Below the pieces are notes generated by a model. It did no database searches. It worked only from the letters and a program-made list of their open reading frames with translations, and was not told where the DNA came from. Positions 35,310 through 48,957 of a stretch of DNA of 64,000 nt are shown piece by piece. The translations under genes were made by a program, and so were the position numbers. Origin of the DNA: Cryptomeria japonica. Taxonomy: Eukaryota; Streptophyta; Pinopsida; Cupressales; Cupressaceae. The stretch spans positions 508,262,873 to 508,326,872 of the forward strand of contig NC_081415.1 of the NCBI RefSeq assembly GCF_030272615.1, written 5' to 3'. Each line of letters begins with the position of its first letter. Positions within the stretch are counted from its first letter, which is position 1.

Positions 35310-35951
35310 ATGTCTCAGACAGAGAAAATGATTGATGTTGTTGTTCTCCAAGCGCAAGCCAGTCAAGAGTTACCTCAATCAGAATCAGAAGAGAAGAGAC
35401 TTATTCAGAATTCAGTTAAAGTTTTGGAACAGGTGGTACTAGAACTACAACTTGATGCTAATTCTAGTTCATTCGGTAAGCTTCAAAACTTAATAGATCA
35501 TATATCCACTTAGTTTGAGACTTTGACCAAGGCATCAACTAGGCAGGCTATGGAGAAATTTAAAGATGCCAAAGTTCAAACATTTTTGCAAATGATCAAC
35601 AGTGATAAGGCCCAGCTTGAAAAGGAATTAAAACTAATTGATGAGGCCTTAGCAGAAGGTGGCAAAATTTATAAGTATTGTCTAATTTTGACCAATTTTA
35701 CTACTGAGATAGACAAGAAGATAGATAATTGTAGAGGACAGTTAGCTCAGAGTTCCCAGGCTTATAATCCTATAGCTAACTTAACTGACAATATCGAAGG
35801 CCAAATTTTGACTATTATGGAGCATATTAGGAATTTTGAGAAGGAGAAGGAGAGAATGATTAGGCAGATAGGTGAACTCTGGAACCTAATTGGTCCCTGG
35901 TTAGAAACCTTAGTGTATCATAAGATGGACTGCATTCAAAACATGTCTTAG
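35310..35951 (+). pseudogene. Coiled-coil ORF with one in-frame stop, near a copia-type LTR
   Basis: The frame from 35310 (MSQTEKMIDVVV) runs to a TAG at 35511-35513 and continues in the same frame to 35951, about 213 codons in all. It is hydrophilic with long heptad patterns (KAQLEKELKLIDEALAE, HIRNFEKEKERMIRQI), so a coiled coil is likely. It lies about 400 bp upstream of a polypurine tract and LTR. That is the place where Sire/Maximus-type copia elements carry an extra ORF. It also resembles the C-terminal part of the ORF at 41040-44300. No enzyme motif is present, and which family it belongs to is unresolved. Confidence 0.5.
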
Positions 35952-36351
35952 GAGACACCAACTGAGATTGCAGCTATAGAGTTTCATGCTTATGTTTTTA
36001 ATGGTTTTGTTTCAATTTTGGAGAAGTTGTGGGCATGATGGAACACATATCTTGGGTTCCTTAAGATGGCATATGCAGATATACTCAAGCATGTATAGAT
36101 TTGATCATCCGGTGTGTTTGTATATATGTATAGGCAATTTTGTTGCACACCCTATCTTTGGCATTGCTATCAAAGGGGGAGAGATGAGGTAAAAAATGTA
36201 CAGATTGATGGAGTGTATAGTTTGGTGATGTGTATTTTTGGATTATTGATCTAAGGGGGAGTCTTAGAATTCTTTCATTCTTTTTCACCCGGTGTATAGG
36301 TTTCATAGGTTCCTAGACTTAGTCATTTTTCACAGGTGTTGCCATCAATGC

Positions 36352-36364
36352 CAAAGGGGGAGAT
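36352..36364 (+). other. Polypurine tract before a copia-type LTR
   Basis: CAAAGGGGGAGAT abuts TGTTGGCAATTG at 36365. A similar AAGGGGGAG run also occurs at 36173-36185. Confidence 0.6.
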
Positions 36365-37333
36365 TGTTGGCAATTGAAACTCATTCGATGACTTCCAGCA
36401 GTTTCTTATTGGTCTAGGGTTGTCATTGATGGAAAATCTTATTGGAGATTTGATCCAGCGATCGTGATTCATTGTATCTGGAAGGAGTTAATCGGTAGAC
36501 TATTAACCAGTAAAACAGGGCATCTCAATATTGTTTTGGTCTGGAATGATTTATGATGATTGCGGTGACTTTGGTGGTTGATCTCGTGTTCTTGGTGAAA
36601 GGAAACATCCTTAGGAAGCATGTGATTATAATCTTTTGGTCTGGTGCTATGTTTTGTTCAAGATTGAAGTCGACTTGGAGATACATGTTACACTTCTTGA
36701 AGTTGCCTTGAAGGAGATTACTTTTATGTTATGACCGGATATATAAGATTGATTTGGCAATTTGTTTTCGGTATAATACTACTGTGGCAATCATTTTTGG
36801 TGTGATTGAGCATAGTTTCATGTGTGCATTTGATTCACAGACAATCTGATAGCTGACTGAGATAGAAACATAGTATTTGCAAAGTGAGGACAGTAAGAGA
36901 TCTTGTGCTTAACCGAAACTCATTCTTGCATTGTCAGACGCTATCTCAGAGTTCATTTCATTGTATTTCCTCATTGTATTCAAATTGTAAGTCAGTGAGA
37001 CTTCCCTGAAGGTTGTAGCCTTTCGAGTCATTGTAATTGATAAGTGAGCTCTATGCAGTGAGTCTGAATGCATGTGCATTCCCCATCTATGTAATATTTA
37101 TGTACTCCTAACCATAGTATATGAATATTGTGGGTTCCAGCCCCACCATGGTTTTTCCCTTTCCGGGTTTCCACATAAAAATTCTGATGTTGTGGATATG
37201 TGGTTTATTTGTTGCTTGTTTATGTTCCTTTCTGTTGTGCATTGCTAACGGATGGATAAATAATAAGTTTTTGGATTTGATTTCCATTAGATCACTGATT
37301 CACCCCCACTCTCAGTGATCTCTAATTCTAACA
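36365..37333 (+). mobile_element. Ty1/copia-type LTR, 969 bp, right end of a truncated element
   Basis: It starts TGTTGGCAATTG and ends CAGTGATCTCTAATTCTAACA-like, with short inverted termini TGTTGG/CTAACA. Near its 3' end is the motif CCATGGTTTTTCCCTTTCCG followed by GGTTTCCAC, which I recognise as common to the R-U5 region of many plant copia LTRs. The polypurine tract just upstream makes it a 3' LTR. No 5' LTR or pol is in the window, and the left part was probably lost at about 35250. Confidence 0.7.
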
Positions 37334-39948
37334 ATGTTCTTATTCCATTGTTTACATGACACATGTGTTTCATGTGAATGTCTATATGTTTAAGTAAATT
37401 TCATATTTATAGAGATGGTTTATATATTTCACATTTTAACTGACATCGATGATATGTATATCTATTATAAGACTATATTTAGGGTGTTCTAGCAGAAGAA
37501 ATTTATAGGGTTTCATGGATTCTTAGAGGGTTCTTATTGATCTAAGGCTACACATGTTAATATATTTGCACAAGTAGTGTCTAAATACTCAACCTATGAT
37601 TATTTTTGTCTCTAGATCTTTAGATCCATAGTTGTGGCCAACATTGGTTTTAGGTGCCAAAGCAAACCAAAAAAAGGAAAGGAGGGAAAATAAGACTAAA
37701 TAGATTTTCTTTTCACCAAACTTTACATTGATTTTTCATTTATGATACATACCAGTGCAGAGGGAGAAGGTTTCCTACTGCTTAGTGTTGAAAAAATCCA
37801 AAGAAGCTTATAGTATGGTATGATATCAATAGTTAGTTTCTCCAATGCATAGCTATGTTGAAAGGCTTCGCCACGTTGTAGAGTATGGGGGAGATCATAG
37901 ATAGCATGTTAGGAGAAAATTGAATGGATATGACTTGTTGTAGCAAAGAAAATATTAGTGTTGAAGAAGTCCTCTTTATTCTTGATGAGAAAACAACATT
38001 CTACTACCCTAAAATTCCACATTGCAGGGGTGATAAGAAGATATGACGCATTTCAAAGACTTATAAATATATTCCCCATATTATATGATCTAGTGTCTTC
38101 TATTCAAAATCTACTAGGTACACCTTGAGCCATGACATTTTTTCTTGAAGATCTAAGTATTGCCAAGGTATCCAAGTGTTATGACTTGACTGTTGAAGCA
38201 ATTATTTGAAACCTAGCAAATATTTTTAGCTATGTTATGAAATACATAAGGAGTTTCTCAAATCCTTTCTAGTTTTAAAGCCCTATAGGTTTGTATGTTT
38301 TTAGAAAAGGTTTTCCTTCATTCCTTGAAGTGTTATGATAGTGAAAGGGTTTCAAATTTGGAGCTAAGAGAATATGATAATCTAATGATAGTCAAATTCA
38401 TTGTTGTTTTTGTACTAGCCATGGCATTATTATATATGGTGTTCAAAGTGATTGCATTATTTTTTTATGGATGTGAGAAGGGTAGAAAGACAATCATAAA
38501 AATTATAGTCAATTGTTCTAGAGGAAACAAAATGATAGAGTATGACTTGCTTAATAATAAGTCTTTAGAGGGGAGATTCATCCTGTTATTAAAAGTACAA
38601 ACAAAATCCTTACAAATGATTATGAGTTGTAAGAAAAAAGAATACATGGTTTTTGTAGGAGTTACTATTGTCATGGTTGTAGTACACGTATTGATATGAT
38701 CATTGAAATACATATAGAAATAGGACAAATTCAAGTAGAAATATAGAAATCTTACTTAACTTGTACCTATTATTTCAAGACTACTATTATTGTTATACTT
38801 GAAGGATTTACATTGTCATTATTACTTGTTTGGCCCTTGGGACTTCGATGGCACAAAAGAAAGTTATTATCTAGAAGCTCCTGTTGTTTTTGACTAAGAA
38901 AAAAACAAGAACAAGAGTGTAGACCCTTAATACAATAGTCTGAAGGTAGTAAGAGAGACGACAAAACAATGGAGAAATCCTCAAAAAAACATAGTTGAAC
39001 AAGCCAAAAGAAAAAATATGTCAAACCAACAAAAACCTAGAACCCCACTTAAGGAAGGGGAGAGATACCTGAACCTTGAGAAGAAGGGATTTGGTGGAGG
39101 GGAGAAGACTTCCCCTTCCACCTGCGACAAACCACAGTCCAGGAAATACTATAATTCGGACCATCAAAAGAAAGATCAAGCAGGGAGGTCCCCACTGGAG
39201 CAAAATTAGAGGCACCAATAGAGTGTTGCTATAGAACAAAAGAAGGATATTGTAGAGGAACAAGAATAGGAAAAAAGTCAGTGGGAGTAGAGGGAAACAA
39301 CAAAATAAGAGCAACATGAGTTGAATCCTCAAGAACAACAACAATAGCATCAATAGAAATATCAACTATAGTTAAAGGCACAACATCGTCCCAGGAGGGG
39401 GTGTCATCCTCCTGAGAGGAGTCAATAGAGTCAGAATCATAGGTAGTCAAGTGATCAGTTGCAGCATCCTTCCACCAAGTAGCAACACCTTTGTGATGTA
39501 GAAGAGAACAATCAAAAGCTCCTAGTGTTGAGACATTAGAATGTACAATAATAAATTTATATGGTCAGGGACGAACAGTCACAATGAATCAGATGTAAAC
39601 TACTCAATTTGTAGCTTTAGGTCACACTATTTGTTCAATTTAAGAACTCCCTGTAGAAGGAACAAAAATCATAAGTATAAAAGGTTCATAAGGTATTATA
39701 AGATGAGGGGACAAACCTAAGAATAAATAAGAGATTCTAAGAGAACAACAAGATATCATTAATAAAGAGAATCACATGATATGTGATAGTGCATAGTGCA
39801 TGTATTGACCATAAAATAGGAAAAGACAACCTATCACAATAAAATGTATAGTCCTCTATAATAGTCACTATCAAGGGCTTGTCGGCATACAAATTAATAA
39901 ATGAAAAAGACAATTTGAGATGGTATATATAGTCAAATATGAAAGTCA
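37334..39948. other. Degenerate AT-rich sequence, no firm gene
   Basis: Open stretches at 38295-38699 (plus) and 39021-39450 (minus) lack recognisable domains. The minus one has an acidic start (YDSDSIDSSQEDD) that might derive from a retroelement gag. Neither has splice or promoter support. Confidence 0.4.
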
Positions 39949-41035
39949 TGTTGCTTGAAAATTTTGTACACTTGGGGAAATATACAAAATTGTGGTTTCA
40001 ACCACAGCATGTGAGTAAAACTCTCCAAATTAAGGGAAGGCTCCCCCTATCTAACTACAACTTTGAAAATAAAATAATATGGGACAACAAGCTTTCTTCT
40101 TCTTTCAAGAAAGAGAATATCCTTTTCTCTTCACAGAAAAGTGATAGTGATTTGATATAAAACAACAGTAACAACTTTTGAAATGAAATAAGAGAAAGGA
40201 AATGAAGTTTCTTAAAAGCTCAAAGACTTCTGTCACTTCCTTCAAAATGGGACAACAATATCAAGCTCAAAGACTTGATTATGTGAAGTCCTATCAACCC
40301 TTTTCTATACTAATGCTATCAAGAAAAAATTATAACAACTCAAAGACTGCAATATCTTATTCTTTTCTACATAAAACAATGGGAAGTAGTATAAGCTCAA
40401 AGACTCACAACTATTTCTCAGAAAACCTACTCCTAAATTCTCTTAAGAACAAGTGAAAGTACAAAGACTTACAACTTTTCTCAATAGAATACTTATTTTA
40501 ATCTATATTAACTTCAAATACTTGCAACACAAAGACTACAAATCAAATGCGATTAAGATCTTTAAGAAACACTTGCAAGAAAGATAATATAGAACACAAA
40601 CTCAAAAACGTAGCACAAAGACCCAAAGCTTGAGCAATTTCCTTCTATTCCTTTCAATTCTTGAATTTACACATGAAAGCTCAAAGACTTCTTTGCTTTA
40701 AATTTGGTAGAGTTTTTGCTTGCTTTCCAAAAATATAAAAATTACAATAGACCCCTCAAGTATTTATAGAAGAGGAGCCTTGAGAAAAAGGTGGGAGGAT
40801 CCTCACTAACTTGAGAGATTCTCTCAACCACCAAGACTTATTCAATAACTAACTAAGACTTATTCCAACTACAGTCCTAACTGAACACAACTTGTAGTTG
40901 CCTTACATGTAATTACAAAAGTGCAAGTAATGACTTAACTTGCATTTTACAAAAAGGATTTTACATGTAACTTGTCAAAAGAAAAACTACAACTAAATAT
41001 TACAAATGTGGAAAAATATGACTAAGTGTTGAAAA
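39949..41035 (-). mobile_element. Probable 3' LTR of the minus-strand element carrying the 1,087-codon ORF
   Basis: It lies immediately beyond the ORF stop at 41040 on the minus strand. The complement of 40762-40769 gives TATAAATA, a promoter-like TATA box. The far end, TGTTGCTTGAAAA at 39949, matches the related fragment start at 34600 and would read ...CAACA on the minus strand. The region is full of short CTCAAAGACT repeats. No matching 5' LTR was found right of 44300, and both ends are inferred. Confidence 0.4.
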
Positions 41036-41039
41036 ACAC

Positions 41040-44000
41040 TTAAGCTGTAGCACGTGAAGACATGAATCCTTCAAACTTTTGGATGATCATTCGTAGTTCA
41101 TCAGGATCCGGTTCATGGGTGTTCTTGGCAACAACCATGGTCTTCACAATGGTATCATGGCATCGGAGGAGCGTAGAGTTTTACTTCTCCAAGATGGACT
41201 GAATCTCATGGAAAAAGATTTGGTGTTTCATCAAACATTGAATTGAAACAGCTATGAATTGTTCACTCCTCCATTCATTATGAATCCTCATCTGGAAATC
41301 AGCAAGAACTTCTTCTTCTAGTAACAACTCTCCATCCTAACTTATTATGTTGCAAGAGGCCTTTTCACAATGAGAAACAATATCTTGGAAAACTTCACCC
41401 CGCAATCCCATTGTATCACCAATCTCCTCAATGAGGGATTTAAGAACAAGGGCCTTATTTTCCATAAGCTCTTCAAATTCCAAGTACATGACCTTGGAAG
41501 AGATAATGGCATGCTCATGTAGAACACTCAAATGTTGTTGGGGCAAGGTGTGCCAGATTGTCAAACTACCTTCAACACTTTCCAGATTCTTCTTAAAAGC
41601 ATTGGAGGTACGACTTAATTTCTCTTCAATGGTCTCCAACTTAGACATTATCTAAAAAATGTCTTTCATCACTCGTGCACATAGATCATGAAGTTGATCA
41701 GCCCAAGAATCCAATGCTTGTACTTTCTGACCAGCCCTTTCAACTCTACAAATTAACTCTTGGGAACATGAAGAACTTGTGGGATTACTCCCTTCAGCAG
41801 CAAGTTCTGTAATTTTATGAACTGTTGCCACAAGTTGTCAGTTTTCCTCTTCTAGCTTGTCTTTCTTTGCTAGAAGTTCATCACACTGATGTACCAGTAA
41901 AGCTACAGAAAACTGAGCATCATGTTTAATCACCTCATGTTTTTTCTTACCCAATTCTATCCTTGTAACTTTGTAATCAACAACTGACATCTCTTCAAGT
42001 GGCTTATCTGCAATGGGTTCAACAATTTCAGCTACCTTCATCTTGTTGCTGTCAACAGTTACTCTGGAGATAGTCTTGGCCTTTTTAGCAACCTTGGGTC
42101 TAGACTATTTAAGTTGTTGATAATCAAAGGCATCAGGCGAGATTTATTGCTTCTTCCTTTTGGGGGTAAAATAACTAAGCCATGGAGGTAAAGTCATCAA
42201 CTCTCCTTCAGTAATAGTTGCAAGCAGAGGAGAAGCAGTTTCTGTTTGAACAACTGTGGTCATCTTGGGAGGAGTATCTATTTGGATGGTGACCATGGTT
42301 TGCTCAATAACTAATGGGCATGAAGATTTCTTCATAAATTCTTCAAAACCAGAAGTGGAGGTATCAATCTCTGATAGCTGGATACATGCACAAGTATCTT
42401 CAGGAACTTCCAGCAAACTCTCTTGTTGATGATCAGGAGGCGGCTCGTATGCTAAAATAGGAACGACATTCTGAGGAGACTCCTCCACCATTAAGTCAGG
42501 AGGAGAAAGGGGCTTCTCAATGGAAACTAAGGAAGGGATCTTATGAAGCGAGTCCAAAGCTGGAGACTTAGGAGCATCATCAGATTGATGTCCTTCTTCT
42601 GGATTGTCAAGATCAATCACCTGAACATGGAACCATGACTTTTCCTTCCCATGAAATGTCACCTTCTCAGGAGGAAGCACTACTGCCCTACTAACTCGCA
42701 ATTTGATCCTTGTGCCCGAAGATGATGCACCTTCCTTGTTGTCAACCTGAATCTCAGACTTATGTCCAAGAGGCCCCGTAGAATCATCTTCTTTCCCAAC
42801 CTTGATTTTGATGAGTCTAACACTATTACTTTTCAGCCAAGCGTTGGTGTTAGCCAAGATAGGCTGAAATCTCTTAAGGATGGATGTGCACTCCTTGTGC
42901 GACCATTGGATTAAAGGAAGTGGAGCTTCCTCAACCCTTCGTGAAATGTATTTAGGATCAAGTACATTCCCATCATCATTCATCCCTTGTGGAATATCCA
43001 CTAAGTTCAAATCAATAACCTGCTCAACAGTAAGCCTGCAGTAATCCATCTTCAGAACCTTTGCTTCTGTTCGAAGATCTACCCATATATCCTCCATACG
43101 ATGCACATGCACGAAGGACTTCTTGATCTTTTCATTCATACCTCGGTAGTCAAAATATGCCCTGGCTTTAAACCTTTTGAGTTTAATCTCCTGCATTTCA
43201 AACTCCATAGCCTTGGCTTTAACAGATGTGACAAGAGAATACTGGCCAATTTTCAATGGGTTTGTTGTATAAATCCCCATTCCAACCTTATGTCTGACAG
43301 ACTGATGAGTGTGGACAGCCATGATCTGTCTTCCCAACTCCATAAGAATGATCTTATCAGTTGGGTATCTAGGGAGCATGTATGGTTGCCCACTATAGCA
43401 TCCAACTCTCATATAGGTAAAGGTCGGGAATTGAAGAAACAGGCATCCATACTCATTCACCCTTTCCCATGCCTCATCTGATACCCTTTTGTTCTTCAGA
43501 GTTCTATCAAATTGGCACATAAAGTAACCAAAGAATGCATCTTGAACCCTTCTGAAATGCAATCTGCTAGGTCTCAAAGGCAGTTGATCATAATATTCCC
43601 ATACCGGTATAAGTGAGTGGTCACCCTTAGTAGAAAGACCAGGGAAATGTCTGAATGACACTGCCAAATATACTAAGTATGAATTCATATAAAAAGTCAT
43701 GGTGGAAGGGACTGCTGCAAGTTGTTTGCATAAGGCATCGTTGATGACTTCTCCCCATGAAATATGATGGGACTACCTTATGAACATGACAAACTGGTAC
43801 ATCCAGGGCTCAAAAATATTAGAATGTTCAAGGCCTGTTATCCTACTGAGGAGAGTAATGATGTCCCCAATCTCCCATTTGAAGTCACAGCGGTACAACT
43901 TAGCCCACCTTGAGAAGGTGGCTTGTGGCTCATAGATCCACCTATTGATATGACGTTTGCAATCTCTCTCTCTTTTCACATAGTACTCAACTGCACTATC

Positions 44001-44300
44001 TTTGGAGATTTCCATATAAATAGGTGCAGGAGGTATTCTGAAGACTTTCTCAATTGTGTCTGCGTCAAGGCGGATTATTGCTTCACCATCATCATTTTTA
44101 ATGGTTCTTGTCTCCTTGTCAAAGTGATGGGCACAAGCAAAAACAAATTCAGGTTCTAGGGCAGCCACTGGAAAAGAAGATGCGCGATGGATATGGTTGT
44201 CCAACAGTCGCTGCATATTGCTATCTTGTGGATCCTCTACCCTCTTGACAAATTTCAACATGTCCACATGCCCTATCTCTGTATCTTTTATGTGATCCAA
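41040..44300 (-). pseudogene. 1,087-codon retroelement ORF broken by seven in-frame stops, no frameshift
   Basis: The ATG at 44300 and the TAA at 41040-41042 share one frame (3,261 bp). Between them are TAG 43773-43775, TAA 42144-42146, TAG 42105-42107, TGA 41838-41840, TAG 41652-41654, TAG 41337-41339 and TAA 41181-41183. The N-terminal 175 codons (LDADTIEKVFRIPPAPIY, FSRWAKLYRCDFKWEIGDI) resemble plant retroelement-associated ORFs of the same general class as 6713-7102. A middle part (about 200-520) is globular, then comes a Pro/Glu/Ser-rich linker and a basic end (FTPKRKKQ). The last ~350 codons look coiled-coil. No reverse transcriptase, integrase or protease motif is present, so it would be a non-autonomous element. 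Confidence 0.6.
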
Positions 44301-47300
44301 AGGAGAAGAGACTTGAGAAGGTGAAACCTCATTTTGGTACTTGTCATATTTATACTTCCTTTTTCGGAATTGGAGATGACAACAAATCTAACATTGAAGG
44401 GCAACCTGGAATACTGTGATGAAGACTTAAAAGTGTTAAGGAAACATCATTTTCAGCTGCAACTAACATTTTTCCTTATTCAAATGAGAAGAACTCCAAC
44501 TCTTGCACTTCACGACTTTGTGAGAGAAAAATCGGAAATAATGGGAATGGGTAAATCTTGACTTTGACCAATTTTGGATCTTGGGGAAATTTTTATAAGT
44601 ATATAAGTTTGGAAGAGTGCACATGCAATCGGATTTCTAAAACCCGAATGCAAGTATACTTGTAAAATTTGCAAATGGAGAAATGGGTGGAAAATGAGAA
44701 TTAGACTTGCGGGAAATGATGAAAATGGAAAGTACGGATATGGGTGACATGAATGGATAAAAATAAGAAGATACGAGAATATCATTTTCATGAAAATGGA
44801 AAGAACTTTCAAAATGTAATCCAGTTCTTAAAACCTGATTTTGAAAGGATAGGTATTTCACATCTTTGCAACTTGGAATTTTAACCAAAAATGGTTAAAT
44901 TCTTTAACCGTAAGGGAAGAACAATGATTTTCATCCAGCTTGTAATCAAGATTTAAAATCCCGAATACAAGTAAAGAGGTAAAATGGGGAAGAACAATGC
45001 AATTCAAAAATTGCTTATCAAAGGGGAAAATCTCTCTCACAAAACCAATTTTTGGGGCAAGAACAACATATTTACAAATTTACAACTAGAAAGGAAAATA
45101 AGAAAATAAGAAAACAAGAAAAAGAATCAAGAAAAGAAAAGAAATCATACCTTGTTTCAATCTGAAAATGCCGCTCCAAAAGATTATCAATCTTTGGAAG
45201 AAAGAAGAATATCTCTTAGATAGAGACAAACCACAATCCCAAACCCTAGCCACGTTTAGAAAAAACGTTATTTGCAGCAAGTCGTGGCACCAAATGCAAG
45301 TAAAAAGGCCCAAGAAGGGGTCGAATATACTTTAAACTTCAACGCCTTAACTCAGCAAGTAAAAATGACTTAGGAGGTTAGAGATTCGTGGCGTCTTAAG
45401 AGAGAAAAACGTGGTTTTGGTAAAAACATGTTTGCATATTTGACACCAAGAAACCAACAATCCAAAACCCTCGAATGATGTGATATGTGTGGGCAAATGC
45501 ATGAGAATAGGGGAAGAATCCTAAACGCCTTGCATCTCCAACAAATCTCCGCAAAAATTGCTTTGAAATCTTCAACAAATCCGTTTTTCTTGTTGGTCGG
45601 GTTTTTGAAAAAGATGAACAAGTTCGATTTTGCATGTATTGAAGAAAATCAGGTTTTTTGGATGAAATGGCAAGTTTAAAATTGCACTTTTTCATCAATA
45701 AAGCAAAATAGGGTTTTAAAAATGAAATTACAAGTTTAAAATTCACCAAAATGCACTTTAGAGAGAAAATCAGGTTTTTTTGGGCAATATAACAAGTTTT
45801 AAATGTCACTTTATTTCAATTCTAGGCAAAATCGGGTTTTAGAGAGAGATGTGCAAGTTACATTTTACTTGTAAAGGGAAAATAAAATCCCTAAAACAAG
45901 TTTTGATAACTTGCACATATGTAATAGGGGTTTAAAATCCCTGTTACATGCAAAAACCATTAAAGTAGGGGTTTTAGAAGAGAATTACAAGTTTACTTGT
46001 AACTTAACCAAAAAATCCCTATTTTAACTGAAAAGGCCAAAAAGCATCAAGGGGGAAATAAAAAGCAAATTACAAGTTCTTATTTTCAATAAAGTGCACC
46101 TGTAATTAGTCAAAAATTTCCCTACAAAGACCAAAACAATGGAAATCATTAAAACTTGCAATTCAAGAGAAATTTCCCACCTGCAGTTAGGGAGAAAAAA
46201 CCTAAAATTGAAGGAAAGACATAGCAAACGAATCGCAAATGCGATGAAATTCAAAACGTGGTTTGAGGATGGACTGAGGATTAAGCCAATCCAAGGATTA
46301 GTCAAAATTCTGCCTTGGGAAGCATGCCATAGAGTAAAATTTTCATTTTTTTTACAAAAATTTTATGTAATGGTCCTTCATTTTTTAAAACAAAAATGAG
46401 GACAACAAGTCAAACCTTCAAGATGGTCCATAAAGGTGAGAGATGAAAATGTAGGTTTAGAGTGAAGAATTGTTGAAATTATTTTAGATAGTTTTGAAGA
46501 TGAATGTGAGCCATGGTTCTGTGAGGAAAGTTATTATACACATGAAATAAATGGGAAAATAGAAACAAAAGTTAGTGAATCATTTTTAGAACCTAAATTT
46601 CTAGAAGTTAAAGAGCATGGTCTATGGTGTTAATATCCAAGTCTTAATCCTAACAGTCTAATGTCATAACAATAAAAAATAGTGTGTGAATGATATAAGG
46701 GTAAGAGACTCCTATGAGGGTTACAAGGTGATTGAAGAAGAGCCAATAAAGCTTGAAGATAGACACAAAAGTGGCACTCCTAAATCATTCAAGAAATTGT
46801 CAAGGTAATATTACTATCCTCAAAAGAAAATGATAAATCCTAGCCAATAAGCAATTGTAATCCATGTTGAGATGGATGTTAGATGAAGGAAAAGGTGATA
46901 GTCCTTTGAAGGTAATGAGAATGAAAATTATCATGAAAGGACTAAGTACTAAATGGCCAAAATATAATGGGGACTATAAGAGCCTCATGGACAAGCATAT
47001 AATGCCTCATGGACAAGCATATAATCTATTGTTCACTGTAATACTTGAGGACTAACAAAAGAAGGTTATGCACTAGACACCTGCAATAAATGAGGCAATG
47101 GAGACCAACTCAAAATGATAAAGATCTTTAAAAGGTGGTGTCAAACAATGAATTCTAAGATCTACAAAGAGAAACCAAGGTAAATGATAGCATACAAACA
47201 ATCTAAGATATTGTATAATATATTTTCATCATTAGAGCATTATTATGAATAGTGAAAATACCTCAAGAGAATGATAAAAGGCATTGAGGTTATATATCTA

Positions 47301-48952
47301 AATTATAGATGATAGTCATAAATGTGAAAAAGATAGTATAGTACATGGCAGAGAATGAAGAGTAGAAGTTGTTGACTGTGAAGAAACTATGGATGATAGA
47401 CATCATGAAGGGAAGGATGGAATACACTTTAAAATAGAGATGAATGATATGGTAAATCTAAAGAACAAAGAACAACCATGTAATATAAACTATGAGCAAT
47501 GAAAAATAAAAAATATTCCATCCAACTGACTTAGAGCATGCCCTAAGGTGTGAAGTTAAGTGTTAAGGCCTTAAGATCAAATGAATATAACCAGAGAATA
47601 GCCAAGCACAAAAAGTCCTGAAGGGTTTTGGAAGGCATCCCTAAACATTTTACTGATATAAATCCCTGCTAACATAGCATCTTGAGCCACCTCTGTAGGT
47701 TCTCTATTAGCAATATGACCAAGTACCAAAAGCCCTATAAGATAGAGTACTAGGGAAGAGGCCCTTCCAATAAACCCCAATCTAAGGACACCCCTTCCCA
47801 ACCTCCAAAAGGGAGACCCAAAAGACATAACCTCATGAGGACAAACAAGAGGATGAGGGGAGAAGGGAGCTAACATAGATTCCCAAATAGAAAATGGAAC
47901 TCTCTAGAGGAGAACAAAGGTCGCTGGAGGAGAAAGGAAAAAAGGAGAATAACCCTCTCTAGTTATTCACTCAAAAGGTAATCGGCCTGTAGCATGCATT
48001 TGAGTCCCATTCACTTATGCCAGTAGAAATTCAAGTCCAAAGAGAACATCATCTTCCATAGAGAAATGCATAGCCATAAAAACATCAAAGACCTCAACCA
48101 AGCCCCCATAGAGAAGTCTCCACCTCGAAAGAAGACACAATAGGGAGAGCTAGTTTAAGCACATAATGCCCCACCAAAGATGATGAGGAAGCCACAACCC
48201 TTGAAATAGACTCAACACCCTAGCTGCTAGGTAAATGAGGAGAGAAAAAATAAACCTTTCCCCAAGCCCACACATGTGTAAATCTCACTTCACCAATTCA
48301 AACAACAACGATAGCCAACAAACTAGTGAAAACAAAACAAATCCCACCAACAAGTACCCATATGAAGCATCATGCATAAGATCAAGACCAATATCCATTA
48401 GGCCCTCCACGATAAAGGAACCAACACCATACCCCAATAACAAAGGACCATTCAAGACAATAAAAAAGGAAAATGGACCTAAGCTGACCAAATCACTACC
48501 AAACACCACCCCAAGAGCAACAAAACAAGGTCCATCCAAGACCCATGTAGTAACATTACACACAAAAACCCAAGGGCCACCACTCGACACATTTTGAAAA
48601 GCAACAATCTTGACCTTGGTCAGCAAATAAAATAAATAAGGACCATCCCCTACAACCTATTATCGTAAAAAATCAATAACCCTTAAGCACTAACAAGGCT
48701 ACAATTAAGTGTTCAACCAAAAAAAATGAAAAATAAAACCACAAAGCCATATACAACCATATCTAGGATCAAAATAAAGAAATCCCCTTTAAAAAGATCA
48801 AAGGTAGACATGGTCCCAAAAGCCCATCTAAAACCAAGCACACCAAACACCCTAGCAACAACTACTAGGAAGAGATCCAAACATCATGAACAAAATCCCC
48901 ACACTGCTTCATTTGCTTCATCATAATCCCCCTCTGAGTCACCTTGATCAAC
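44301..48952. other. Degenerate repetitive sequence, no firm gene
   Basis: 44340-46430 is presumably 5' flank or LTR of the minus-strand ORF element. It contains many degenerate copies of a motif like TTACAAGTTTAAAATT and its complement (about 45620-46080). At about 46971-47025 a roughly 22-bp unit (GCCTCATGGACAAGCATATAAT) is tandemly duplicated. Open stretches at 47577-47876 (minus) and 48235-48597 (plus, Lys/Pro/Thr-rich) have no domain I recognise. Confidence 0.4.
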
Positions 48953-48957
48953 TCCAC

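Noticed and set aside
38295-38699. 134-codon plus ORF with hydrophobic stretches
   Set aside because: No recognisable family, and its reverse strand is equally open; likely chance in AT-rich DNA.
47577-47876. 99-codon minus ORF with hydrophobic segments
   Set aside because: No start context, domain or neighbour support.
48235-48597. LINE ORF1 candidate
   Set aside because: Lys/Pro/Thr-rich, but no CCHC knuckle, endonuclease or RT nearby.
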